A DNA stretch of 22,396 nucleotides from positions 1 to 22,396 of the forward strand of contig JAWXBO010000193.1 in NCBI GenBank assembly GCA_034440175.1, given 5' to 3'. The notes beneath the pieces are model-generated. The model did no database searches, was not told the origin of the DNA, and saw nothing but the letters and a program-made list of their open reading frames with translations. Position 1 is the stretch's first letter. The number at the start of each line of letters is the position of its first letter. Of the stretch, positions 16,349 through 22,396 are shown piece after piece. The DNA comes from SZUA-430 sp034440175. Lineage in GTDB: Bacteria > Pseudomonadota > Alphaproteobacteria > Micropepsales > Micropepsaceae. A program made the translations under genes and the position numbers.

Positions 16349-17717
16349 TCCAAAGAAACAAACCGATCCGATGCACGAACTTGAGATCTTCCTCAAGAAG
16401 CACCCCGACATCGAACTCGTTCACGTCATCCTCACCGATCCCGTCGGCATCCAGCGCGGCAAGGGCCTGCGCCCCCACGAATTGCGTTCGGTGTTCGAAA
16501 CCGGCCGCGCGTTCCCCGCCTCGATGTTCGCGCTCACGGTCATCGGCGAAGACGTCGAAGAGGCGGGCCTGTTATGGGAGATCGGCGACCGCGATTGCTT
16601 CGCCATGCCCATCCCCGGCACGCTCAAGCGCACCCCGTGGCTGGAAAAAACCGGCCAAGTCTATCTAGCCTTCAAGGGCGACTCAGGCCCCATCGCCTCC
16701 GCCGATCCACGTTTGCGTCTTTCCAACGTGACCGACCGCCTGAAAGGCGATGGCTTCCACCCGGTGCTTGCCATCGAACTCGAATTCTATCTCCTGGACA
16801 AGGAGGCCGCGCGCAACGGCAAGATCCAGCCGGCCCTGGCACCCGGCGGCCTCTACAACGACCAGATCCAGGTCTACTCGATCCAGGAACTCGACGACTT
16901 CGATCCCTTCCTGCGCGAACTCTACGCCGCCTGCGACGCGCAAAACCTGCCCGCCGAAAGCGTGATCTCCGAATACGCGCCGGGGCAGATGGAAATCACG
17001 CTCACCCACCGCGCCGACGCATTGCAAGCGGTGGACGAGTCAATCCAGTACAAGCGCCTCGTCAAAGGTGTCGCCGAAAATCACGGCATGATCGCCTGCT
17101 TCATGGCCAAGCCCTTCTCCGACACTGCCGGTTCGGGCATGCACATCCACCTCAGTCTGAATGACGACAAGGGTAACAACCAGTTCGCCAGCGACGAACC
17201 GGCGGGTGGCGCCTTATTGCGCCACGCCATCGGCGGCATGGCCGCCACCATCAACGATTGCATGGCGATCTTCGCCCCCAACGCCAATTCCTACCGCCGT
17301 TTCCGCCGCAACACCTACGCCCCCGTCGCCCCCACCTGGGGCGTCAATAACCGCACTGTGTCCCTGAGAATACCGGCGGGCCCCGCCAAAAGCCGCCACG
17401 TCGAGCATCGCATCTCGGGCGCCGACGCCAACCCCTACCTCGCCGCCGCCGCTGTCCTCGCGGGCATGCATCACGGTATCAACAACAAGATCGACCCCGG
17501 CCCCGCCACCACCGGCAACGGCTATCTGACCAAGGCCGAAGGCCTGATGCTCAACTGGTACGACGCCCTCGACAGCTTCGAAGACTCGCCCTTCATCAAA
17601 GACTATTTCGGCGCCGACTTCGTAAAGATTTTCTCAGCCGTCAAACGCGCCGAATGCGAACGCTTCTTCGCCCAGGTGACAGACTTCGACTACCGGTGGC
17701 ACCTCCGCACCGCGTAA
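16341..17717 (+). CDS. Glutamine synthetase family protein, PuuA-like
   Basis: This 458-residue ATP-dependent ligase joins glutamate to ammonia or, in the PuuA/type III-like subgroup, to an amine to give a gamma-glutamylamide. Metal- and substrate-binding motifs are present: E146 and E148 in IELEFYLLD, SEYAPGQMEITL, GSGMHIHLSL (264-273, with H268 and H270), and a late block with NSYRRFRRNTYAP, TWGVNNRT (R338) and HVEHRISGADANPYLAAAAV. The adenylylation loop of GlnA is not seen. Its context with a transporter and a class III aminotransferase favours amine or amino-acid catabolism over nitrogen assimilation. It starts at ATG 16341, inside the aminotransferase end. Its last 74 codons plus stop are duplicated at 21654-21880 beyond a foreign-looking insert. 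Confidence 0.9.
   Translation: MLDPKKQTDPMHELEIFLKKHPDIELVHVILTDPVGIQRGKGLRPHELRSVFETGRAFPASMFALTVIGEDVEEAGLLWEIGDRDCFAMPIPGTLKRTPWLEKTGQVYLAFKGDSGPIASADPRLRLSNVTDRLKGDGFHPVLAIELEFYLLDKEAARNGKIQPALAPGGLYNDQIQVYSIQELDDFDPFLRELYAACDAQNLPAESVISEYAPGQMEITLTHRADALQAVDESIQYKRLVKGVAENHGMIACFMAKPFSDTAGSGMHIHLSLNDDKGNNQFASDEPAGGALLRHAIGGMAATINDCMAIFAPNANSYRRFRRNTYAPVAPTWGVNNRTVSLRIPAGPAKSRHVEHRISGADANPYLAAAAVLAGMHHGINNKIDPGPATTGNGYLTKAEGLMLNWYDALDSFEDSPFIKDYFGADFVKIFSAVKRAECERFFAQVTDFDYRWHLRTA
17491..17717 (+). repeat. Direct repeat A: 3' end of glutamine synthetase gene
   Basis: These 227 bases match 21654-21880 with ten mismatches (95.6 percent identity) and no gaps. All ten differences are synonymous or change one stop codon to another (TAA here, TGA there; CGC against AGG for the same Arg). 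This copy is joined to the full-length gene. The repeat pair brackets the insert 17718-21653. Confidence 0.95.
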
Positions 17718-17722
17718 ATGCA

Positions 17723-17759
17723 GTTGCGGCGCGACTGACGGCACACTGCGCGTCGCAAC
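17723..17759 (+). terminator. Stem-loop after glutamine synthetase gene
   Basis: GTTGCGGCGCG (17723-17733) pairs with CGCGTCGCAAC (17749-17759) at ten of eleven positions with a 15-base loop, six bases after the stop codon. There is no T-run after it, so it is not a classical intrinsic terminator. It could be a bidirectional barrier between this operon and the convergent nuclease gene. Confidence 0.35.
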
Positions 17760-17848
17760 AGATTGCGCACTGCAAATTAGTGCAGCGTAACTTTTCGAAA
17801 CGAACGAACCGATTTGCAGCACATGCAAGCCAGAACCTCGCAGTGAAT

Positions 17849-18964
17849 TCATTTCGGAGCGTTTGGCAATATGTCTTGAAGCGATCTTTCCATTGAATTC
17901 CACATAGAACGAATGCGCTGAATTTTGCCAAGCGCATCAACTATAATGTCTTTCTGGTCAAACGCTGACCGCATGTTGTCCAAGCGTTTTGTGTCAGATA
18001 CAAGGGCGAGGCTACGTCCTGCCGTGCGAAGGTAGATTCCACTATTTCGCAGTTCAGAAGACAAAACTGGCGCGACTCTCAAAAGTTGTCCGGCCCACCC
18101 GTCCAACATAAGCTTTACACTTGCTGTTGGTGCTCCAGAGTCCCAGCATTGGTGTGAAACACGAATACTTGCTGGGCGCTCGCCCTTCAACAAGAAGGGG
18201 TAGCGACGAATGCCGCTCGCAGTGGTGTCGAAGTAGATCGTGCGCGATGCCTCCGGGCGAGCATCGGCGCTATTTGGGTTGCGCTTGACAATGAGATCTG
18301 GGGCTGTGGCATTTGCTATAACGGAATAACCTTGAAAGAAGCCCATTACCGCAGGTACGGCAATGGGTTCGTAAGGTCGTTCCGCGCGCTGAATTGCCGA
18401 GTCCACAAGCTCCAAGTCTTCGCCTTGCAAGAATGTTCGAAGATCTTCGTAAGAGATGCAGCCGTCGAATTCAGATTTGAGACGAGAGCCAGAAAGATAC
18501 TTTACGGGGCAAACAAGTAATGTCGCCACAAAACGAGCGGAACCCGCGACCAGATGCGCGTCCCGACAAGTTTTGTAACGAGCCGGTTGGTCAGGTGTAA
18601 ATCCCGCATCAATCTTGTTCTCAATTAGAAGTAGGGCAACTACTTCGCGCTCGTACCAGAGCCTGACGACCAAGTCGGCGGTGCCAGATGCTTGCAGGTG
18701 GCGTATCTGTCGTTCGACGGTCACTCTGTCGTACGCAATCTCAACCGCATTTGGTGCGGCGGCAGCCATGCAGACTGCAATGACTTGTCGATTTTGGAGC
18801 AATGTGCGCTGCAATACTTCGTCAATCGCATTTTCGAAAACTTGAGGTTTCATGGATGAGGTTCCTAGTAGGTTTTTGACCAAGACTATCCACTGCGCTG
18901 TCGGGTTACCGCCAGCTTCATGGTCGCGTAGTAGCTTTTTCGCCGGGTAGTTAGTTGCGTTCAC
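17849..18964 (-). CDS. PD-(D/E)XK nuclease family protein
   Basis: This is a predicted DNA nuclease of 371 residues, third in the island operon. Numbered from the GTG at 18964, the catalytic core shows E44 in VFENAIDEVL, D97 in SGTADLVVRLWYE, and E115-N-K117 in LLLIENKIDAGFTPDQ. Q126 and Y130 then form a QxxxY motif as in RecB/Cas4-like nucleases. About 230 further residues to the C-terminus match nothing I recognise and may choose the target. An ATG at 18853 (residue 38) has AGGA nine bases upstream and may be the real start; the GTG has no ribosome-binding site but leaves only 50 bases to the preceding gene. Restriction of invading DNA is the natural guess given the neighbours. The nuclease family is well supported; the biological role is inferred. 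Confidence 0.75.
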   Translation of the reverse strand: MNATNYPAKKLLRDHEAGGNPTAQWIVLVKNLLGTSSMKPQVFENAIDEVLQRTLLQNRQVIAVCMAAAAPNAVEIAYDRVTVERQIRHLQASGTADLVVRLWYEREVVALLLIENKIDAGFTPDQPARYKTCRDAHLVAGSARFVATLLVCPVKYLSGSRLKSEFDGCISYEDLRTFLQGEDLELVDSAIQRAERPYEPIAVPAVMGFFQGYSVIANATAPDLIVKRNPNSADARPEASRTIYFDTTASGIRRYPFLLKGERPASIRVSHQCWDSGAPTASVKLMLDGWAGQLLRVAPVLSSELRNSGIYLRTAGRSLALVSDTKRLDNMRSAFDQKDIIVDALGKIQRIRSMWNSMERSLQDILPNAPK

Positions 18965-19014
18965 ATCTAGTGATTACGATCATCGGTTCGACCAATTGAA
19001 GAAGGATCTTGGTG

Positions 19015-20544
19015 TTAGCGATTTTTCTTGTGCCAGCGCGTCATCGTGTCCTCAGCAGCCGCGTCTATGCTCCCGCGCGTAATTCTCGCGACGCGGTCGA
19101 GTTCACTTTTAAGGTGAATAGCAGATTGTCTCAATGTGGCTTCAATCCCATTCGGCGCTGCCGTCAGCAGATCATGCTCGATAAGTGAACCGAGCGTTCG
19201 GGGGGGCCAAGTACTAAATGAAGGAGAACTACCATTCCAATGATTCAACGGTGAATAGTTGATCTCCGTTTCTCCTAGTTTTGGCCGGGAGCTTTCCGAG
19301 AAAATCGAACTAATCGTCTCTGGAGATACCTCTCGGCACCAAGTCCACCACAGCTCACAGAAGCCGCTCTCTGCCGGTGGGCTCCAATCAAAATCTTGCT
19401 CTTTGTCCGTAGGTACAAAACACGCATACTTTCCCGTATACCCATGCTCCGCAAAATCACCAGGTAAAAAATAGCCTGAAATGTAAATGGGTTCGATAAT
19501 TCCCAGCTTGGCTTGTTCCTTATCTATTGCCGGCAAATTACAAGTACTAATCCAATCTAACGCTTGCGCTGAAACGGCATTCACTGACAATCCAAAAAGG
19601 ATTTCGAAAGCCGGTGCAAAATCGTTCTGGTGCAACCACGGGGCAATACATAATCTTGTTTCGCGAACTATTCTGGCCGTTCCCTTGATACTAATTGAGC
19701 TTGAAAGGTTGCTAGTAGACTCATTTTGCCCGGTTGGTGAAATGCCGTTATAGGACCCCAACGGTTGATTCGACAACGTAAGGACGCCTTCCACCGAATT
19801 CCCAGCGTATTGCCGAAGCAGCAGGCAATTTGGGGATGGTGCTAGGTCCTCGATGCTTCGTGCCCACAAATCCATTAACGGACCCCGTTCCATGGCCCAT
19901 TCAGAAGCATGAGCGAAGCGTTGCACTTCAAGGTCAAACCGAAGCGGATAGCGATACAATAAACGGAAATACTCTTCTAATTGCTCGTCACGAACGATTG
20001 CTTGAGTGAGCGATCGAAGCAATTTTTCCGTTCGCAATAAATGGTCATCCAACTCGTCAACGGCGAAGGACCCGACCAAAGACGTTCCGCGAAAAACCCG
20101 GGTGACCAGCCAATCTACGTCTTCTCCCGACGCCTTCGCCAAATTTTCGATAGCGCGAACATACGCGCTTGCCTTCTTTACAAGGGATCGTCGGCGGCTC
20201 TCAAGTTGTTTGCCGGAGCCAGGAGGCAGTGTGTATTTGTAAAGTCGCTTTGTGGAGTCTCGAGTCTTATCCCAGCTCGCGCCAGTGAGGGCCTTCGCCT
20301 GGGCATCGCGTGTTAAGCGCTTCTTGCAATGCCACTCTTCCGATATTTCGTACAACGATTGGGCAACCATATCGACCTCAATGGCTGTCAATTGTTTGCC
20401 GTCTGCAATCGACTTACGAACATGTCGAGCCAAAAACAATGATGCCTGAGCGGCATCCGTCGGAACAATTTTAGCTTCGGACAATTGAACCTCCGCTGAG
20501 ACTGGAGCCCGATGGGATACAGGGAAAACAATAATCTGCGCCAT
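19015..20544 (-). CDS. Unrecognised 509-residue island protein
   Basis: I do not recognise this protein. It has no signal peptide or membrane segments. Residues about 30-175 look mostly helical and charged (RLTRDAQAKAL, SRRRSLVKKASAYVRAIENL). The middle and C-terminal parts are richer in Trp, aromatic and Ser residues (ESGFCELWWTWCREV, NHWNGSSPSFSTWPPRTL) and probably mixed alpha/beta. A helical, charged tail follows (LKSELDRVARITRG). No Walker, nuclease, methylase or helix-turn-helix motif is visible. The ATG at 20544 follows the upstream DUF4258-like stop by two bases, with GGGAAG as ribosome-binding site, so the two are tightly coupled. The nuclease gene starts 50 bases after its stop. It could be a sensor or specificity subunit for the nuclease; that is inference from operon position. 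Base composition is AT-richer than the flanks. Confidence 0.8.
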   Translation of the reverse strand: MAQIIVFPVSHRAPVSAEVQLSEAKIVPTDAAQASLFLARHVRKSIADGKQLTAIEVDMVAQSLYEISEEWHCKKRLTRDAQAKALTGASWDKTRDSTKRLYKYTLPPGSGKQLESRRRSLVKKASAYVRAIENLAKASGEDVDWLVTRVFRGTSLVGSFAVDELDDHLLRTEKLLRSLTQAIVRDEQLEEYFRLLYRYPLRFDLEVQRFAHASEWAMERGPLMDLWARSIEDLAPSPNCLLLRQYAGNSVEGVLTLSNQPLGSYNGISPTGQNESTSNLSSSISIKGTARIVRETRLCIAPWLHQNDFAPAFEILFGLSVNAVSAQALDWISTCNLPAIDKEQAKLGIIEPIYISGYFLPGDFAEHGYTGKYACFVPTDKEQDFDWSPPAESGFCELWWTWCREVSPETISSIFSESSRPKLGETEINYSPLNHWNGSSPSFSTWPPRTLGSLIEHDLLTAAPNGIEATLRQSAIHLKSELDRVARITRGSIDAAAEDTMTRWHKKNR

Positions 20545-20546
20545 CG

Positions 20547-20957
20547 CTACGGCTTCCCAATGCCGTTGCGCATTGATTTTGCAACCCGCTTACGAGTAAA
20601 CCATTGGCGTCGGAACCGGGCACCACTTACTCCACGTCTCGGACGAAGGAAGGTGACGGCCATGCCGCTCCTCTGGCTGTAGATTGCGGCCACACGGCAC
20701 GCGCACTCAACGAATGCAGGCGAGGCTCCTTCCGAAAGCAGTTCTTGGCATGCGTCTCCAGACAGCCAGATTGTTTCGCATTCATCACCTGCATGAACCG
20801 AACGATCAGAATGATTGAACAAGATTTCCGCAACTTCTCGTGGAATACCCCTTTGGCGCATTCGTCGCGAAGCATGGCGAGACAAAGCAACTTCCATGAA
20901 ATTCGTGGAGTTCGTGAACATGACCGCTCTCTGGTTGAACAGCCTTAAGATTGACAT
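20547..20957 (-). CDS. DUF4258-like small protein
   Basis: This is the first gene of the island operon, with 136 residues from the ATG at 20957. The stretch ALSRHASRRMRQRGIPREVAEILF matches the DUF4258 signature of a His-Ala followed by RMxQRGI. A later VAAIYSQRSGMAVTFLRPRRG resembles the closing beta-strands of that domain. DUF4258 proteins are small, often near toxin-antitoxin or defence genes, and may have a RelE-like fold, but activity is not established to my knowledge. ATGs at 20921 (with AGAG upstream) or 20897 are alternative starts; the domain begins after both. The stop is two bases from the next gene, so the operon order is this gene, the 509-residue protein, then the nuclease. The basic tail (FRRQWFTRKRVAKSMRNG) could bind nucleic acid. 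Confidence 0.65.
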   Translation of the reverse strand: MSILRLFNQRAVMFTNSTNFMEVALSRHASRRMRQRGIPREVAEILFNHSDRSVHAGDECETIWLSGDACQELLSEGASPAFVECACRVAAIYSQRSGMAVTFLRPRRGVSGARFRRQWFTRKRVAKSMRNGIGKP

Positions 20958-20979
20958 GCGGGGTTTCGCGGCGCATTAT
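20951..20979 (+). promoter_or_regulatory. Putative promoter for the divergent 136-residue gene
   Basis: A perfect TTGACA (20951-20956) is followed after 17 bases by CATTAT (20974-20979), four of six to the -10 consensus. On the other strand GATAAT (complement of 20975-20980) could serve as a -10 for the DUF4258-like operon, with no good -35. The two would overlap face to face. The -35 also overlaps the first possible start codon of the minus-strand gene. Confidence 0.45.
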
Positions 20980-21042
20980 CTTTCACTCACAATAAAGTGA
21001 TGATACAAGAGAGTAATAGTAGTAAAAAAAGGGAATAAGCAA

Positions 21043-21084
21043 GTGAAAACATTAGTCACCGGTACTCTTTCTGGTGCCGTCTGA
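21043..21084 (+). CDS. Possible 13-residue leader peptide
   Basis: A GTG at 21043, eight bases after AGGGA (21030-21034), opens a short frame MKTLVTGTLSGAV that stops with TGA at 21082-21084. A hairpin GAGGAA (21083-21088) / TTCCTC (21096-21101) starts at the stop codon. The real gene start, with its own GGAGG, follows at 21161. This arrangement would suit translational or transcriptional attenuation. It may also be chance; nothing here identifies a regulatory codon run. Confidence 0.2.
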   Translation: MKTLVTGTLSGAV

Positions 21085-21160
21085 GGAACTTGTTATTCCT
21101 CGCAAAGGTTCTCGGAATTTGCGGCGAGTCGCGACTAGCAAAGTATGGAGGTTCTCGACG

Positions 21161-21571
21161 GTGCCCTACATCATCAAAACCGACCCCCGATCTGGTAACG
21201 CTGGTAACGCTGGTAACGCTGGTGATGCGCTGACCTTTTGTGAGAAACCTTTTTATTGTGAAAGGCGTATCAAAAGAGATGACGATTGCTTCATCTGGTT
21301 CTCCGAAACGAAGGGTGGAACAGGATTGACATGGCGTTCGCGAGTTCGAAGCGTAATAAGTCGTGATGGAAGAAAATTAGACGTGAATGTTTTGCTTACA
21401 TCTTTTGCGAACAGGCCCTCGATTGGAAAAGATGCGCTTGAGCCCTTTCGCGATGCGATTGGTTCTACGCCAATGCATGAACTCGCACGAAAACTATACA
21501 GGCATGCCCACAACAAAATTTGCGAAATTGATCAGGATGAGTTTCAATTCTTGCTTACCTATTTCGGTTGA
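21161..21571 (+). CDS. Small protein, possibly EVE/PUA-like
   Basis: This 136-residue protein is transcribed divergently from the island operon. I chose the GTG at 21161 because GGAGG (21147-21151) lies nine bases upstream; a GTG at 21074 in the same frame has no such site. Near the N-terminus a GNA-GNA-GNA-GDA repeat is encoded by three perfect 9-base copies. The order of CERRIKRDDDCFIWFSETKGG, GLTWRSRVRSV and a closing LARKLYRHAHNKI...DEFQFLLTYF recalls EVE/PUA-like domains, which read modified bases (kPGDxVFIW...GG...GxVxSV, then a short helix and strand). That fold assignment is tentative. If right, it would fit a role in recognising modified DNA next to a nuclease. It could instead be a standalone protein unrelated to the operon. 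Confidence 0.55.
   Translation: MPYIIKTDPRSGNAGNAGNAGDALTFCEKPFYCERRIKRDDDCFIWFSETKGGTGLTWRSRVRSVISRDGRKLDVNVLLTSFANRPSIGKDALEPFRDAIGSTPMHELARKLYRHAHNKICEIDQDEFQFLLTYFG
21194..21220 (+). repeat. Triplicate 9-base tandem repeat GGTAACGCT
   Basis: Three perfect copies (21194-21202, 21203-21211, 21212-21220) are followed by a degenerate fourth, GGTGATGCG. They encode GNA three times and then GDA in frame. Copy-number change would keep the reading frame while altering a Gly/Asn-rich linker. Confidence 0.9.
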
Positions 21572-21612
21572 CGCTTGGAGTGATAGAAATTGAGTCATAG
21601 CATGATCGACTA

Positions 21613-21880
21613 GCCAAGCCTTTTTTCGGCGCTGCTGCCGTTCTCGCCAGCATTCGACCCCGGCCCCGCCACCACCGGCAACGGCTATCTGACGAAGGCC
21701 GAAGGTCTGATGCTCAACTGGTACGACGCCCTCGACAGTTTCGAAGACTCGCCCTTCATCAAAGACTATTTCGGTGCCGACTTCGTAAAGATTTTCTCCG
21801 CCGTCAAACGCGCCGAATGCGAACGCTTCTTCGCGCAGGTGACAGACTTCGACTACCGGTGGCACCTCAGGACGGCGTGA
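21613..21880 (+). pseudogene. Glutamine synthetase 3' fragment, duplicated
   Basis: Bases 21654-21880 (direct repeat B) encode the same last 74 residues as the intact gene at 16341-17717, ending in TGA. Just upstream, 21613-21653 aligns without gaps to 17427-17467 but with 12 mismatches in 41, giving AKPFFGAAAVLAS against ANPYLAAAAVLAG. Between these two parts the 23 bases equivalent to 17468-17490 are missing, which breaks the frame. There is no promoter, start or ribosome-binding site. The fragment is thus a chimeric remnant: a diverged or decayed left part fused to a nearly identical right part whose differences are all silent. It marks the right boundary of the island. Confidence 0.92.
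21654..21880 (+). repeat. Direct repeat B of glutamine synthetase 3' end
   Basis: This is the partner of 17491-17717: 227 bases, ten mismatches, no gaps. Differences are confined to third codon positions, one CGC/AGG Arg codon pair, and the stop (TAA against TGA). The silent-only pattern implies the two copies diverged as functional gene ends in different genomes before being brought together. Confidence 0.95.
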
Positions 21881-21939
21881 AAACACGTCATTCCGTGCGC
21901 CGCTTGGCAGGCCCGGGGCCCACGCGGGGCTCCGGCGCC

Positions 21940-21986
21940 CGACCTAACCCCGCGGCAACTCACGCAGTAGATTTTCGGTTAGGTCG
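21940..21986. repeat. Perfect 10-base inverted repeat
   Basis: CGACCTAACC (21940-21949) and GGTTAGGTCG (21977-21986) are exact reverse complements separated by 27 bases, in the gap between the gene fragment and the minus-strand gene at 21998. It could be a stem after that gene's stop or a protein-binding site. The surrounding stretch from 21881 to 21939 is GC-rich and shows no gene. Confidence 0.6.
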
Positions 21987-21997
21987 CGTCAGCACTG

Positions 21998-22390
21998 TCA
22001 CCGACATATACCCAGTCGCAGCAGTTCAGCTTCAACGCTCTGCCGAGCGGCTTCGATTTTCTCGAATGAGTTAAGCATTCGGCCTTGCACCGTCGCTTCA
22101 TATACGTTGCGTTCGAACCCGGAGTGATTGGTCAGTTTGCGTACTGTTGCCACGACTTGTTCGCCTACGCGGCATTCATAAAGATCTCCCGCGTGCGCAT
22201 AAGTGCCGCCGTGTTTCGTCCACTGTAGCAGTGATGTGCGGCGGGTGGGTTTCTTCGCTGTGCGGCGGTTGAGTTCTGCTTCAGCAAGGCCGATGATTAG
22301 TTCCGCCTGCGGACCGACTTTCTTGCGCGCGTTGTTGAGAAGTGTGCGCAATTGATCCTTATCCAGCGCCGTGATCTGTTCTTCGTTCAT
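21998..22390 (-). CDS. Unrecognised 130-residue protein
   Basis: I do not recognise this small soluble protein. It has a charged helical N-terminus (EEQITALDKDQLRTLLNNARKK, then GLAEAELNRRTA). A central Gly/aromatic section (LLQWTKHGGTYAHAGDLYECRVGEQVVATVRKL) looks like short beta-strands. A C-terminal helix (FEKIEAARQSVEAELLRLGI) follows. The pairing of a helix with a small beta-barrel-like middle might suit nucleic-acid binding, but that is a guess. It is complete, with ATG at 22388-22390; only six bases upstream are in the window, so no promoter or ribosome-binding site can be judged. It lies just outside the duplicated gene fragment, and whether it belongs to the island or the ancestral chromosome is unclear. 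Confidence 0.7.
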   Translation of the reverse strand: MNEEQITALDKDQLRTLLNNARKKVGPQAELIIGLAEAELNRRTAKKPTRRTSLLQWTKHGGTYAHAGDLYECRVGEQVVATVRKLTNHSGFERNVYEATVQGRMLNSFEKIEAARQSVEAELLRLGICR

Positions 22391-22396
22391 TGCAAC

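Larger units (their letters stand above)
17718..21653. mobile_element. Putative cargo/defence island at the 3' end of the glutamine synthetase gene
   Basis: The segment is bracketed by the 227-base direct repeats and differs in base composition: 19681-19740 has 26 G/C in 60, against 44 in 60 for 16801-16860 in the neighbouring gene. It holds three minus-strand genes in an operon and one divergent gene. No integrase, transposase, relaxase or terminal inverted repeats of a transposon are visible, so it is not a complete self-mobile element. Arrival by homologous or site-specific recombination at the gene end is inferred from the duplication. The left side of copy B (21613-21653) is also gene-derived but decayed, so the exact right edge is uncertain. 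Confidence 0.6.

Noticed and set aside
20604..20948. 114-codon plus-strand frame opposite the DUF4258-like gene
   Set aside because: No ribosome-binding site or recognisable motif; the minus-strand frame has the RMxQRGI signature and operon spacing.
21194..21229. Short repeats as a CRISPR array
   Set aside because: The copies are contiguous 9-mers without spacers, inside a coding frame.
17718..21880. A complete integrative or transposable element
   Set aside because: No integrase, transposase or relaxase gene and no terminal inverted repeats are visible; only the duplicated gene end supports mobility.

Overview
The window looks like the chromosome of a GC-rich alphaproteobacterium. The evidence is the hisS-hisZ-hisG gene order (a short-type ATP phosphoribosyltransferase with its HisZ partner), the extragenic palindromes of the CCCTCATCCGTC...CCACCTTCTCCC type common in that class, a membrane-anchored PQQ/heme c alcohol dehydrogenase, and strong GC bias in codon third positions. 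I cannot name the genus.

Layout, left to right. Bases 1-728 hold the 3' part of a sensor histidine kinase broken by what looks like a one-base deletion. A vapBC toxin-antitoxin pair (minus strand, 725-1312) follows, with a visible promoter and inverted-repeat operator. Next come a PQQ-dependent quinohemoprotein alcohol dehydrogenase (1465-3714) and the histidine block hisS, hisZ, hisG (3893-7645), with one large palindromic repeat before hisS and another between hisS and hisZ. A GNAT-like protein (7679-8278) comes after that. A minus-strand operon of three multi-pass membrane proteins of DUF2306 type (8275-10545) diverges from an AraC-family regulator (10815-11927). A metabolic cluster follows: an alkyl-DHAP-synthase-like FAD enzyme (minus) diverges from an MFS transporter, a class III aminotransferase and a PuuA-like glutamine synthetase, and these last three form a tight plus-strand operon (13666-17717). 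They may import an amine or amino acid and catabolise it through a gamma-glutamylated intermediate; the substrate is unknown.

The unusual part is 17718-21880. The last 227 bases of the glutamine-synthetase gene recur at 21654-21880 with ten differences, all synonymous. Between the two copies lies an AT-richer insert of about 3.9 kb. It carries a minus-strand operon: a DUF4258-like protein, a 509-residue protein I do not recognise, and a nuclease with PD-(D/E)XK residues D97...E115-N-K117 followed by a QxxxY motif. A divergent small protein that may have an EVE/PUA-like fold faces this operon. No integrase, transposase, methylase or helicase is visible. I infer a compact cargo island, probably an anti-phage or DNA-restriction module, inserted at the 3' end of a housekeeping-type gene with restoration of that end. 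This is the best candidate in the window for an undescribed system.

The right edge (21881-22396) has a GC-rich spacer with a perfect 10-base inverted repeat and one small unrecognised gene on the minus strand.
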